7,801 nucleotides of DNA from DAOUEG01 sp964589285 (GCA_964589285.1 CAZPSP010000120.1:1-7801), one strand, 5' to 3'. Counted from the first letter of the stretch, positions 1-5,893 are shown. Notes: generated by a model not told the origin, from the letters alone. Translations and numbers: made by a program.

Positions 1-2
1 CG

Positions 3-275
3 CCGGAAGAAGCCGTTGAGGAAATAGAGGAAGTAAAACTGGATTGGATAAAGTCTAACCTTGAGGACGGGCTGCCGGTACCGGAACCCACAAGGAAAAA
101 CTACAGCGGCGAGATACGGCTGCGAATGCCGCGGTCATTACACAAACACATAGCTACGATGGCGAATCTCGAGAATGTCAGTCTGAACCAGTACATGGTG
201 GCGACGCTGGCGCGGGGTACGGGGTACGATGAAGGGAAGAAATCCGGGAAGTTAGAAAATAAGCAACCGGGATAA
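3..275 (+). CDS. HicB-family antitoxin, C-terminal part (5' end outside window)
   Basis: Only one forward frame is open from the window edge to the TAA at 273-275; it gives 90 residues with no start inside. The first part (AVEEIEEVKLDWIKSNLEDG, then LPVPEPT) resembles the end of the HicB fold, where a helix is followed by an 'xDGxPIPEP' turn. Residues about 35-72 (SGEIRLRMPRSLHKHIATMA, then SLNQYMVATLARG) look like a ribbon-helix-helix DNA-binding domain: a short strand, then two helices with the SLNQY turn. In this family the antitoxin neutralises the HicA mRNA interferase and represses its own operon. The cognate hicA would be expected just upstream, outside the window; nothing HicA-like follows. 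The last 17 residues (from about GYDEGKK) are a charged tail. The family assignment rests on motif memory, and an orphan HicB-like regulator is possible. Confidence 0.75.
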   Translation, partial: PEEAVEEIEEVKLDWIKSNLEDGLPVPEPTRKNYSGEIRLRMPRSLHKHIATMANLENVSLNQYMVATLARGTGYDEGKKSGKLENKQPG

Positions 276-386
276 ACAGGGTAAAGTTGTGAAAAACCCT
301 CCTGAAATCCCTTAAACGGAAAGCAACAACCGTGCGCGAAGCTTAGAATATTGCCGAAGTCTGTTGGGCTGTTTGACTAAAAGTAG

Positions 387-1433
387 CTACAGATCCTCAA
401 CCTCTCTCATGAGGGCTTCGAGGTAGTCCTTTTCCTCCACGACCGCCACTTTCTCGCCTTTTTTGAAGATAACGCCCCTGCCCTTGCCGCAGGCAATGCC
501 GACATCGGCGTCTTTGGCCTCGCCGGGGCCGTTGACCACGCAGCCCATGACGGCAACTTTGATGGGCTTGGTGATGAAGGCGAGGCGCGTTTCCACCTGC
601 TCCGCCAGTGAGATCAAATCGACTTCCGTGCGGCCGCAGGTAGGACAGGAAACAAGCACCGGGCCTCGCTGGCGGAGGTCGAGGCTTTTCAAAATCTCCC
701 AGGCGGTGGTTACCTCCTGGCGGGGGTGCGAGGTTAGCGAGACGCGGACCGTGTCCCCGATGCCCTGCGAGAGCAGCACGCCGATGCCCACGGCGCTGCG
801 GATAACGCCTGCACGAGGCGTGCCGGCCTCGGTGATGCCGATATGCAGCGGGTACGGTATCCTGTCCGCGATGAGGCGGTAGGCTTCGATGGTGGTGGGG
901 ACATCGAAGGCCTTGAGGGATATCTTGATGAGGTCGAAATCCAGCGCTTCCAGGACTTCTATCTGTTCAAGAGCGGAGGCCACCATGCGTTCCGGCACGG
1001 TCATGCCGGGCCGGGGATTCTTAGGGAGGCTGCCGGCGTTGAGGCCGATGCGGATGGGCACCTGCCGTTCTCTGGCGGCGAGGGCAACCTTGCGGACCTT
1101 TTCATGCTCGCCGATGTTGCCGGGATTCAGGCGGAGGCCGTCGACGCCGGCATCGAGGGCGGCCAGGGCGAGGCGGTAATCGAAATGGATGTCCGCCACA
1201 AGCGGTATCCGGGCACCCTTCTTGATATCAGGCAAAGCCGCGGCGGCTTCCATATCCGGCACGGCCGCGCGGATGACCTCGCAGCCGAGTTCATGCAGTT
1301 CCGATATCTGAGCTATCGTTGACCGGGCATCGCGGGTGTCCGTATTGGTCATGGACTGGACGATAATGGGGGCGTCGCCGCCGATGGTGACATCGCCGAG
1401 ACGGATAGCTTTACTCCGGCGCCGTTCCGTCAT
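387..1433 (-). CDS. ispG: 4-hydroxy-3-methylbut-2-en-1-yl diphosphate synthase (IspG/GcpE)
   Basis: IspG is a cytosolic [4Fe-4S] enzyme that reduces ME-cPP to HMBPP, the penultimate step of the MEP isoprenoid pathway. The N-terminal TIM-barrel half shows VQSMTNTDTRD, LVADIHFDYRLA and LRLNPGNIG. The C-terminal half carries the cluster ligands CPTCGRT and GCVVNGPGEA, that is Cys263, Cys266, Cys298 and Glu305. This spacing (3, 32, 7) equals that of E. coli Cys270/Cys273/Cys305/Glu312. I chose the ATG at 1433 (348 residues). It overlaps the rseP stop as ATGA and has GGGAG nine bases upstream (1443-1447), and MTERRRSKAIRLGD matches the usual N-terminus. An in-frame GTG at 1460 would add nine residues inside rseP. 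The gene is last in the dxr-rseP-ispG operon, probably translationally coupled to rseP. Length and motifs are intact. Confidence 0.96.
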   Translation of the reverse strand: MTERRRSKAIRLGDVTIGGDAPIIVQSMTNTDTRDARSTIAQISELHELGCEVIRAAVPDMEAAAALPDIKKGARIPLVADIHFDYRLALAALDAGVDGLRLNPGNIGEHEKVRKVALAARERQVPIRIGLNAGSLPKNPRPGMTVPERMVASALEQIEVLEALDFDLIKISLKAFDVPTTIEAYRLIADRIPYPLHIGITEAGTPRAGVIRSAVGIGVLLSQGIGDTVRVSLTSHPRQEVTTAWEILKSLDLRQRGPVLVSCPTCGRTEVDLISLAEQVETRLAFITKPIKVAVMGCVVNGPGEAKDADVGIACGKGRGVIFKKGEKVAVVEEKDYLEALMREVEDL

Positions 1434-2494
1434 TCGAGCAGGCTCCCGCCGGTGATCCACCGTGCCAGGTCCTGGTAGGTTATCAGGACCATGAGACCGA
1501 GCAGGATGATGAACCCGATGGAGTGGATGATGCCCTCGATTTTAGGTGAAACGCGTTTACCGCGGCGTATCCATTCGATGAAGACGAAGAGGATGCGGCC
1601 GCCATCGAGGGCCGGGAACGGGATCAACTGCGTTATTGCTACAGCGATGCTGATAAAAGCTGCGAGTTCCAGGAGCGGGCTTATCCCGGTCTGGGCAACC
1701 TCCCCGGTTATCTGGACGATGCCGACCGGCCCGGCCGGCACGAACGGCACCGTGCCGTTGATCATGCCGATGATACCGTTTTTGTACAGAATAAGGGTGT
1801 CCCAGAGACTGGACGCCCCGACCGGTATCGCCTCCCAAGGCGGCAGGCTTTCCGAGATTACCTGGCCTTCCAGGGTCTGGGTCATAACACCGAGGGAACC
1901 CTGCCCTTCCGGCGGCTGCCAGCGGGGCACGGCGGAAACGGTCTCTTCCGTTCCGTCCTGATGGCGGAGGAGGATGTCGATATTTGAACCGAGGTTGATC
2001 TGGATAGCGCGTGAAAGCTCGGCGTTGTTGTTCAGCGTTTCCCCGTTCACGGCGAGAATGGTATCGCCGGCTTCGATGCCGGCCATGGCGGCGGGGGAGT
2101 CCGGCGAGACTTCCTCAATCCGTATCTGCCCCTGGTAGACATCGTGGGGGACCATATAGGCCACCGAGAGCAGCAGGAACGGAAGAATCAGGTTCAGCAG
2201 GATGCCTCCCCCGAGGACAAGAAGCCTCACGCCGTAACCCTTGGCGGCCAGGGCGCGCGGCGCGTTGGGGTCGACCTCTCCGGAGAGCTTGTTGAACCCG
2301 CCGAAGGGTATCCAGTTGATCGAATAAATGGTCTCCCCTATCTTCTTGCCCCAGATGCGGGGCGGGAAACCGATACCGAATTCCTCCACCCAGACGCCGG
2401 TCATCTTGGCGAAGATGAAGTGACCGAATTCATGAACGAGAACGATAACGGACAGCGTGATGATGCCCGCTATCAATGTAATTAACAGATCCAT
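1430..2494 (-). CDS. rseP: RseP/site-2-type intramembrane zinc metalloprotease (M50)
   Basis: This is a membrane-embedded zinc protease of peptidase family M50B. Such enzymes cut transmembrane segments of anti-sigma factors or clear signal-peptide remnants. The protein has 354 residues. The first membrane helix carries HEFGH (His21, Glu22, His25; zinc ligands and catalytic Glu). The third ligand is in PFPALDGGRI (Asp297). One PDZ domain spans about residues 122-192 (IRIEEVSPDSPAAMAGIEAG, then DTILAVNGETL). Hydrophobic segments lie at about 3-20, 92-113, 276-292 and 328-346. The start ATG overlaps the dxr stop by one base (TAATG) and has a strong GGGAGG 7 bases upstream (2502-2507), so the start is secure. 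Having one PDZ domain rather than the two of E. coli RseP is usual for shorter bacterial homologues. Its place between two MEP-pathway genes is a common genomic association and does not imply a role in the pathway. The substrate is unknown. Confidence 0.95.
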   Translation of the reverse strand: MDLLITLIAGIITLSVIVLVHEFGHFIFAKMTGVWVEEFGIGFPPRIWGKKIGETIYSINWIPFGGFNKLSGEVDPNAPRALAAKGYGVRLLVLGGGILLNLILPFLLLSVAYMVPHDVYQGQIRIEEVSPDSPAAMAGIEAGDTILAVNGETLNNNAELSRAIQINLGSNIDILLRHQDGTEETVSAVPRWQPPEGQGSLGVMTQTLEGQVISESLPPWEAIPVGASSLWDTLILYKNGIIGMINGTVPFVPAGPVGIVQITGEVAQTGISPLLELAAFISIAVAITQLIPFPALDGGRILFVFIEWIRRGKRVSPKIEGIIHSIGFIILLGLMVLITYQDLARWITGGSLLE

Positions 2495-3627
2495 TAACTT
2501 TCCTCCCGGACCAGGTCAGCGACAAGTTCTCGGGCCCGGTCCTGGGCATGAATGATTTCTTCAAGGGAAGGCTGCGCGTTATTCTCGTGACGATCAAGCA
2601 CTGCTCCGATGAGGCGGGCTATGTCTGTAAACCTGATTTGTTCGGCTAAAAAGAGATCGACGGCAGCTTCCCCGGCCGCGCAGAGCGCCGCGGGATACGT
2701 ACCGGCTTTTTTACCCGCCTCGATGGCAAGACGCAGGCAGGGGAACCGCTCCAGGTCCGGCGGCTCGAAGGTCAGGCTGGAGAGCTTGTACCAGTCCAGG
2801 ACCGGCAGCGTCGCGTTGGGCAGCCGTTCGGGGTAGGTCAGCGCGTACTGGATGGGCAGCCGCATATCCGGCCAGCTTAACTGCGCCTTGGTGGAGCCGT
2901 CCGCGAACTCCACCATGGAATGGATGATGCTTTGCGGATGGACGAGGACGGTAATATCGTCGATGGGGACATCGAACAGCCAGCGGGCTTCGATAATCTC
3001 CAATCCCTTGTTAAGGAGCGTGGCGGAATCTATGGTTACTTTCCTGCCCATTTTCCAGGAAGGGTGGGCCAGCGCTTGTTCGATGGTGATATCCGCCATC
3101 TGTTCAGCGGTGTAGTTGCGGAAGGGTCCGCCGGAAGCGGTCAGGATAATGCGGCGCGGTTTCTCTTCCCCGCGGAGGCACTGCCAGATAGCACTGTGTT
3201 CGCTGTCCACCGGCAGTATGCTGGCGCCGGCGCGGGTTGCTTCCTCAAAGACCAGTCCGCCGGCGGCCACGAGAGATTCCTTGTTGGCAAGGGCTACGGT
3301 CTTGCCGGCCTTGGCCGCCGCCATCACGGCAGTGAGGCCGGCGGTACCGGACAGGGCAATGACGACGATATCCGCATCCGGCAGGCAGGCCATATCGCCA
3401 GGCGGCGTCACCGTGAGACCTTCTTCACCACGGTAGCCGGGAATCGCGAGCGATACGCAGCGCGGGCGGAATTCAGCCACCTGCTCCCTGAGAAGGGCGT
3501 CATTTTGACCGGCGGCCAGCCCGATTACCCTGAAACGGCCAGGCAGCGCCCGGATAACATCCAGGGTCTGCCGTCCGATCGAGCCGGTAGACCCCAGAAT
3601 GACTATTCCTTTTGGCTGAGATTCCAT
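2494..3627 (-). CDS. dxr: 1-deoxy-D-xylulose 5-phosphate reductoisomerase (Dxr/IspC)
   Basis: Dxr is a cytosolic NADPH- and divalent-metal-dependent enzyme that rearranges and reduces DXP to MEP, the committed step of the MEP pathway. The protein has 377 residues from the ATG at 3627. The nucleotide-binding GSTGSIG is at residues 12-18, followed by LANKESLV near 113. Metal ligands are Asp141 and Glu143 in DSEHSAIWQ, plus Glu210 in DSATLLNKGLE (Leu at a position that is Met in E. coli). SGGPFRN, HPSWKMG and HPQSIIHSMVEF form the substrate pocket and flexible loop. The C-terminal helical domain is complete. The ATG has no clear Shine-Dalgarno sequence, and an in-frame TTG at 3648 would add seven residues (MLYHVID); I prefer the ATG because homologues begin close to the glycine motif. 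It is the first gene of the operon with rseP and ispG. No convincing promoter for it was found in the region shared with the divergent gene. Confidence 0.96.
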   Translation of the reverse strand: MESQPKGIVILGSTGSIGRQTLDVIRALPGRFRVIGLAAGQNDALLREQVAEFRPRCVSLAIPGYRGEEGLTVTPPGDMACLPDADIVVIALSGTAGLTAVMAAAKAGKTVALANKESLVAAGGLVFEEATRAGASILPVDSEHSAIWQCLRGEEKPRRIILTASGGPFRNYTAEQMADITIEQALAHPSWKMGRKVTIDSATLLNKGLEIIEARWLFDVPIDDITVLVHPQSIIHSMVEFADGSTKAQLSWPDMRLPIQYALTYPERLPNATLPVLDWYKLSSLTFEPPDLERFPCLRLAIEAGKKAGTYPAALCAAGEAAVDLFLAEQIRFTDIARLIGAVLDRHENNAQPSLEEIIHAQDRARELVADLVREES

Positions 3628-3740
3628 ATCAATTACATGATACAACAATTAATCGTATACAGCTATGGAGGCCAGCCCTCAGAGTTTGTACGGGCGAGAT
3701 ACAATTTTATACGGGAGAGCATGCATATCGAGGTGACATG

Positions 3741-4007
3741 ATGACTAGCGCAGTGGATACACGAACAACCGTCATATTACCGGTGGGAAAGCCCCATCAT
3801 CTCAGGTTCGGCAAGGATACCATTGTCTACGGCGGTATGGTCAATGAAGACGTTTTTTCAATTATCCAGATAAAGTCCAGGGGCTACCGCGGCCTTGGCT
3901 GGAACCTTTTCTTTTCCCGCCGCCAGCAGGAAATTACCATAGACGGGGTCGATATCCACGTTATCCACGTTACGCCTATCCAGATAAAACTCAGGACGGT
4001 CGCCTGA
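3741..4007 (+). CDS. Conserved-looking small protein of unknown function (88 aa)
   Basis: Two ATG codons follow each other at 3738 and 3741. The second lies 7 bases after GAGG (3730-3733), so I start there. The 88-residue product has no membrane segment, signal peptide or cysteine. It looks like a small all-beta protein: alternating hydrophobic strands TVILPV, TIVYGGMV, VFSIIQIK, then EITIDGVDIHVIHVTPIQIK at the C-terminal end. The final 'EITI-DGVDIHVIHV-xx-IQIKL' pattern faintly recalls the beta-strand order of the RNA-binding protein CsrA, but I would not assign that family without a profile search. It is divergent from dxr. A possible promoter is TTGTAC (3686-3691) and TATACG (3708-3713) with a 16-base spacer. 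The last four codons and the stop lie inside a 12-bp perfect hairpin. The good ribosome-binding site and clean frame suggest a real gene; the function is unknown. Confidence 0.62.
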   Translation: MTSAVDTRTTVILPVGKPHHLRFGKDTIVYGGMVNEDVFSIIQIKSRGYRGLGWNLFFSRRQQEITIDGVDIHVIHVTPIQIKLRTVA

Positions 4008-4021
4008 ATGACCGTCCTGAG
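3985..4021 (-). terminator. Intrinsic terminator of the glutaredoxin operon; hairpin shared with the convergent gene
   Basis: A perfect 12-bp inverted repeat, CTCAGGACGGTC (3990-4001) and GACCGTCCTGAG (4010-4021), encloses an 8-base loop. On the minus strand the stem is followed at once by TTTTAT (3989-3984), a standard Rho-independent arrangement 20 bases after the glutaredoxin-PDZ stop. On the plus strand the same hairpin holds the last codons and stop of the 88-residue gene, and the T-rich run (gatttctttt) comes only about 11 bases later, so termination in that direction would be weaker. Confidence 0.7.
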
Positions 4022-4040
4022 CTCTACGTCTGATTTCTTT

Positions 4041-4532
4041 TCAAGAAGCAACTATTTCCGATTTGCGGTCCTGTCCGGAACGGGTGAAACGGAACGTTAC
4101 GATAGTGCCGGACGTAACCCGGGCCAGCAGCTTTTCCATCTCATCCGCATTGCGGACCGGCTGTGAATTCAGCGCGGTGATGATGTCTCCGGCATTCAGC
4201 CCGGCCCTGGCCCCGATGCCTCCGGGGGCAACGCCGCCGATGACAGCGCCGCCGCCGGGAGCGTTGCCGATCCTGAGTCCGAACTTCAATGGTTCAGGAC
4301 CTGAAGCTGCCAGCAGGGCCTGGAGCCTCTGCCGGTCGAACCCGATGACCGCCTGACCGTCAATCAGGACGACCGGAACGCCCATCTGCCCCGTCTTGTT
4401 GACCATTTCCTGGGCAGCGGCACGGTCCCGGGAGACATCGAACTCCGTGAATGTCACGTTACGTTCCTTCAAGAAACTCTTGACATGGTGGCAGTATGGT
4501 CAGGTCGGCGTGGTATAGACCTTCACGTCCAT
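4041..4532 (-). CDS. Putative selenocysteine-containing glutaredoxin fused to a PDZ domain (in-frame TGA = Sec11)
   Basis: The ATG at 4532 has GAGG 7 bases upstream (4540-4543) and opens a frame reading MDVKVYTTPT, then TGA (4500-4502), then PYCHHVKSFLKERN and on to a stop at 4041. The full frame is 163 residues. Residues 1-75 form a glutaredoxin/NrdH-like thioredoxin fold: strand VKVYTTPT, active site xPYC, cis-proline GVPVVLIDG (Pro53) and GFD (64-66). This is the compact glutaredoxin type (YruB-like) that normally reads TPTCPYC or TPTCPWC. The TGA replaces exactly the first, nucleophilic cysteine. Residues about 82-163 form a PDZ domain (GGVAPGGIGARAGLNAGDII, then LNSQPV). I read the TGA as selenocysteine (UPYC), supported by a possible SECIS hairpin downstream; Sec glutaredoxins are known in some anaerobes. 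A nonsense mutation or base error (TGC/TGT to TGA) is the alternative. A caller ignoring Sec would start at the TTG at 4472 and lose the active site. The gene lies 12 bases after the zinc-ribbon gene, so they are probably cotranscribed. There is no signal peptide, so the protein is probably cytosolic. Confidence 0.8.
4451..4486 (-). promoter_or_regulatory. Candidate bacterial SECIS element in the glutaredoxin mRNA
   Basis: Counting from the base after the UGA, nucleotides 14-19 (AUGUCA) pair perfectly with 44-49 (UGACAU). Nucleotides 23-27 (GUUUC) pair with 33-37 (GGAAC, one U-G pair), leaving an apical loop UUGAA; a further U-A pair would leave UGA with G in second position. The apical loop starts 27-28 nt after the UGA, inside the roughly 16-37 nt window generally accepted for bacterial SECIS hairpins, which usually have a G near the start of the loop. 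Folding was done by eye, and no SelB-binding proof is available. Confidence 0.45.
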
Positions 4533-4544
4533 GTTCGCACCTCT

Positions 4545-4793
4545 TCAGGACTGGCTCTCTTCGTCTATCTCAACATCCGGTATTTCCGGTAATGTCATGG
4601 GATTGCTGCTCCGGCGGAGCGGGTTGATCGTCGGGAACGCGTTCAGGAATTCTTTTTTCTCTCCGCAGTATTTACAGGTACCGGTGCTGGTAGGACCGTT
4701 AGCAACTTCTATCGCCCAAAAGTGATGGCACTGTTCTTTTACCTGTGTTTCCTGTTTCTGTTCTTCAATTCGTTCCTTGACCGTGTTTTTCAT
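4545..4793 (-). CDS. Small zinc-ribbon-like protein (82 aa), function unknown
   Basis: The product has 82 residues from the ATG at 4793, which has GGAGG six bases upstream (within 4800-4807); a GTG one codon earlier would be too close to that site. Residues 1-20 are a charged, Lys/Glu/Gln-rich helix. Residues 22-44 hold the likely metal site: Cys22-His23-His24, then GPTSTGTCKYCGEKKEF with Cys40 and Cys43. Cys-His plus CxxC is what one expects of a small zinc ribbon. I recall similar 'CHHxW...GPTSxGxCxxCG' proteins from Chloroflexota, but no function is known to me. The tail (LPEIPDVEIDEESQS) is acidic and probably disordered. The gene ends 12 bases before the glutaredoxin start, so the two probably share one transcript. 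A link to redox or metal handling is inference from neighbours only. Confidence 0.75.
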   Translation of the reverse strand: MKNTVKERIEEQKQETQVKEQCHHFWAIEVANGPTSTGTCKYCGEKKEFLNAFPTINPLRRSSNPMTLPEIPDVEIDEESQS

Positions 4794-4931
4794 CACACAC
4801 CTCCCCCAAAGAAACGTTATTTCTATTTTACTGATAAACCGGTAAAGTGTATGCGACTTTTATCCCAATACCACGAGCATACAAGAAAATTATGAAGGAA
4901 TAATGAAGAAAAAAGGAAAATGAGGGAGAAG
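4794..4931. other. 138-bp AT-rich intergenic region upstream of the zinc-ribbon gene
   Basis: This stretch is much richer in A and T than the genes around it. On the minus strand it holds a T-rich run (about 4896-4920) after the ferredoxin stop, without a clear GC stem, so it is not called a terminator. Nearer the zinc-ribbon gene lies a short dyad TTTAC-N10-GTAAA (4829-4848) overlapping a possible -10 (TAAAAT on the minus strand). CTTTACCG in this dyad also occurs at the crp-type promoter (5955-5962, minus strand). It probably contains the promoter of the zinc-ribbon/glutaredoxin pair, but no -35/-10 pair is convincing. Confidence 0.4.
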
Positions 4932-5171
4932 CTAGAGATTCGAGTCCTGTTGGCGTTCGATAACCACTTCATAGGGGCAGGTAATAGCGCCCGCCGGGCA
5001 GACCAGTTCACAGAGGCCGCACCAGCCGCATTCATCTATTTCCACCGCTTGAACCTTGTTATCGACGATGATGAGAGCGCCGCATTTACAAACCGTAACA
5101 CACAGTCCGCACCCATGGCAGATAGATTCATCGATAACAGGCATTATTCCCATGTCTTCGCCCCCGCACAT
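4932..5171 (-). CDS. Ferredoxin, 2[4Fe-4S] type
   Basis: This is a 79-residue electron carrier. Two cluster motifs are visible: CHGCGLCVTVCKCGA at about residues 18-32 and CGWCGLCELVCPAGA at about 48-62. Each has CxxCxxCxxxC, so eight ligands are available for two [4Fe-4S] clusters. The fourth cysteine is followed by Lys-Cys in the first motif instead of the usual proline; the extra Cys30 (CKCGA) is notable. The body PVIDESICHGCGLC and the symmetric second half are those of small bacterial ferredoxins. The start is uncertain. The ATG at 5171 lacks a Shine-Dalgarno sequence, whereas the ATG at 5153 (MGIMPVIDE) is 7 bases after a G-run and may be the true one; MPVIDE at 5144 is also possible. 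It lies 50 bases downstream of the crp-type gene on the same strand, which suggests cotranscription. Its redox partner is not in the window. Confidence 0.87.
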   Translation of the reverse strand: MCGGEDMGIMPVIDESICHGCGLCVTVCKCGALIIVDNKVQAVEIDECGWCGLCELVCPAGAITCPYEVVIERQQDSNL

Positions 5172-5221
5172 ACTTTGATTGTAGTCAGGCTGCTTTTGAG
5201 CGTCTGCGACCTTTCTCTCAT

Positions 5222-5893
5222 TCAGGCTTCCAATCCGGCCATGCGTCTGAGTTCTTTTTCATCCGTGACCGTAATGCGGCCTTTTTCAATGCGGATAACG
5301 CCTTCTTCTTCCAGGTTCTTCAGGGACCGGCCGACCATTTCACGGGCCGTACCGATCATGGCCGCCATCTCCTGCTGCGTCAGCCTCGGACCGGAGGAGG
5401 AGGCGTGCTCAGCGTAATCCAGCAGCATCTTGGCGACCCTTCCCGTGACGTGGAGAAAGGAAAAGTCCTGAACAAGCGCCGCGAGGTACTGGACCCTTTT
5501 AGCCAGCACCCTGACAGCGTTCCGGCTGATAACGGGGTTTTCCGCCACCATTTTCTCCATGTCCGCGTTCTTGACACCGAGGAGAGTGACAGGCCCCATG
5601 GCCTCGGCGGAAATAAAATTGGTTTCATTGAGAAGGACCGGGGCATCGTTGAACGTCTCGCCGGGTCGGACGATACGGAATATCTGCTCCTTGCCGTCGG
5701 TGGAGGTCTTGTAGGTCTTGACGACGCCCTCGACGACGATGAAAAGAGCTTCCGGCGGCTCGCCCTCGAACGAGATTATCTCGCCGCGTTCCGCCTTCTT
5801 TTCGAATACAAATTTGGCGAGCGAGTTAATGGTGTCATCGTCCAGCCCGTTGAAATACGGGACAGCCTTGAGGCGGCCCAGGGATATCGGCAT
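5222..5893 (-). CDS. Crp/Fnr-family transcriptional regulator
   Basis: This 223-residue protein has the full Crp/Fnr layout. A cyclic-nucleotide-binding-like beta-roll spans about 12-115 (ERGEIISFEGEPPEALFIVV, then EGVVKTYKTSTDGKEQIF). A long dimerisation helix follows at about 118-148. The winged helix-turn-helix is at about 150-215 (LTQQEMAAMIGTAREMVGRS, then LKNLEEEGVIRIEKGRI). The protein has no cysteine, so it cannot hold an Fnr-type iron-sulphur cluster. The region matching the Crp phosphate-binding cassette reads RPGETFNDAPVLLNETNFIS and lacks the Arg-Ser pair that binds cAMP. The ligand is therefore unknown and may be a small molecule, gas or metabolite. The ATG at 5893 has only a weak ribosome-binding site. 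A good promoter lies about 35-70 bases upstream. Neighbouring ferredoxin and glutaredoxin genes suggest a redox-related regulon, which is inference. The gene is divergent from the 257-residue gene. Confidence 0.92.
   Translation of the reverse strand: MPISLGRLKAVPYFNGLDDDTINSLAKFVFEKKAERGEIISFEGEPPEALFIVVEGVVKTYKTSTDGKEQIFRIVRPGETFNDAPVLLNETNFISAEAMGPVTLLGVKNADMEKMVAENPVISRNAVRVLAKRVQYLAALVQDFSFLHVTGRVAKMLLDYAEHASSSGPRLTQQEMAAMIGTAREMVGRSLKNLEEEGVIRIEKGRITVTDEKELRRMAGLEA

Noticed and set aside
278..300. AGGGT/ACCCT hairpin after the HicB-like gene as a terminator
   Set aside because: The stem has only five pairs with a 13-base loop, and no T run follows on the plus strand. Nothing else is clear in 276-386; the ispG terminator was not found there.
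843..1322. Long plus-strand open frames antisense to ispG (also 463-882)
   Set aside because: They lie wholly inside a strongly supported ispG gene, have no good ribosome-binding sites, and are Arg/Gly-rich shadows of a GC-rich gene.
3628..3740. A promoter for dxr, including a leaderless TATCAT just before the ATG
   Set aside because: No -35 at acceptable spacing could be found for TATCAT, TATACG or TATAAA on the minus strand, so no promoter is annotated.
2920..3741. 273-codon plus-strand open frame antisense to dxr
   Set aside because: It mirrors the dxr coding frame, encodes an implausible composition and has no family signature. dxr is secure on the other strand.
4041..4472. A shorter gene starting at the TTG at 4472
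   Set aside because: This start lacks a ribosome-binding site and removes the first strand and active site of the glutaredoxin fold. The ATG at 4532 has a good GAGG and restores both.
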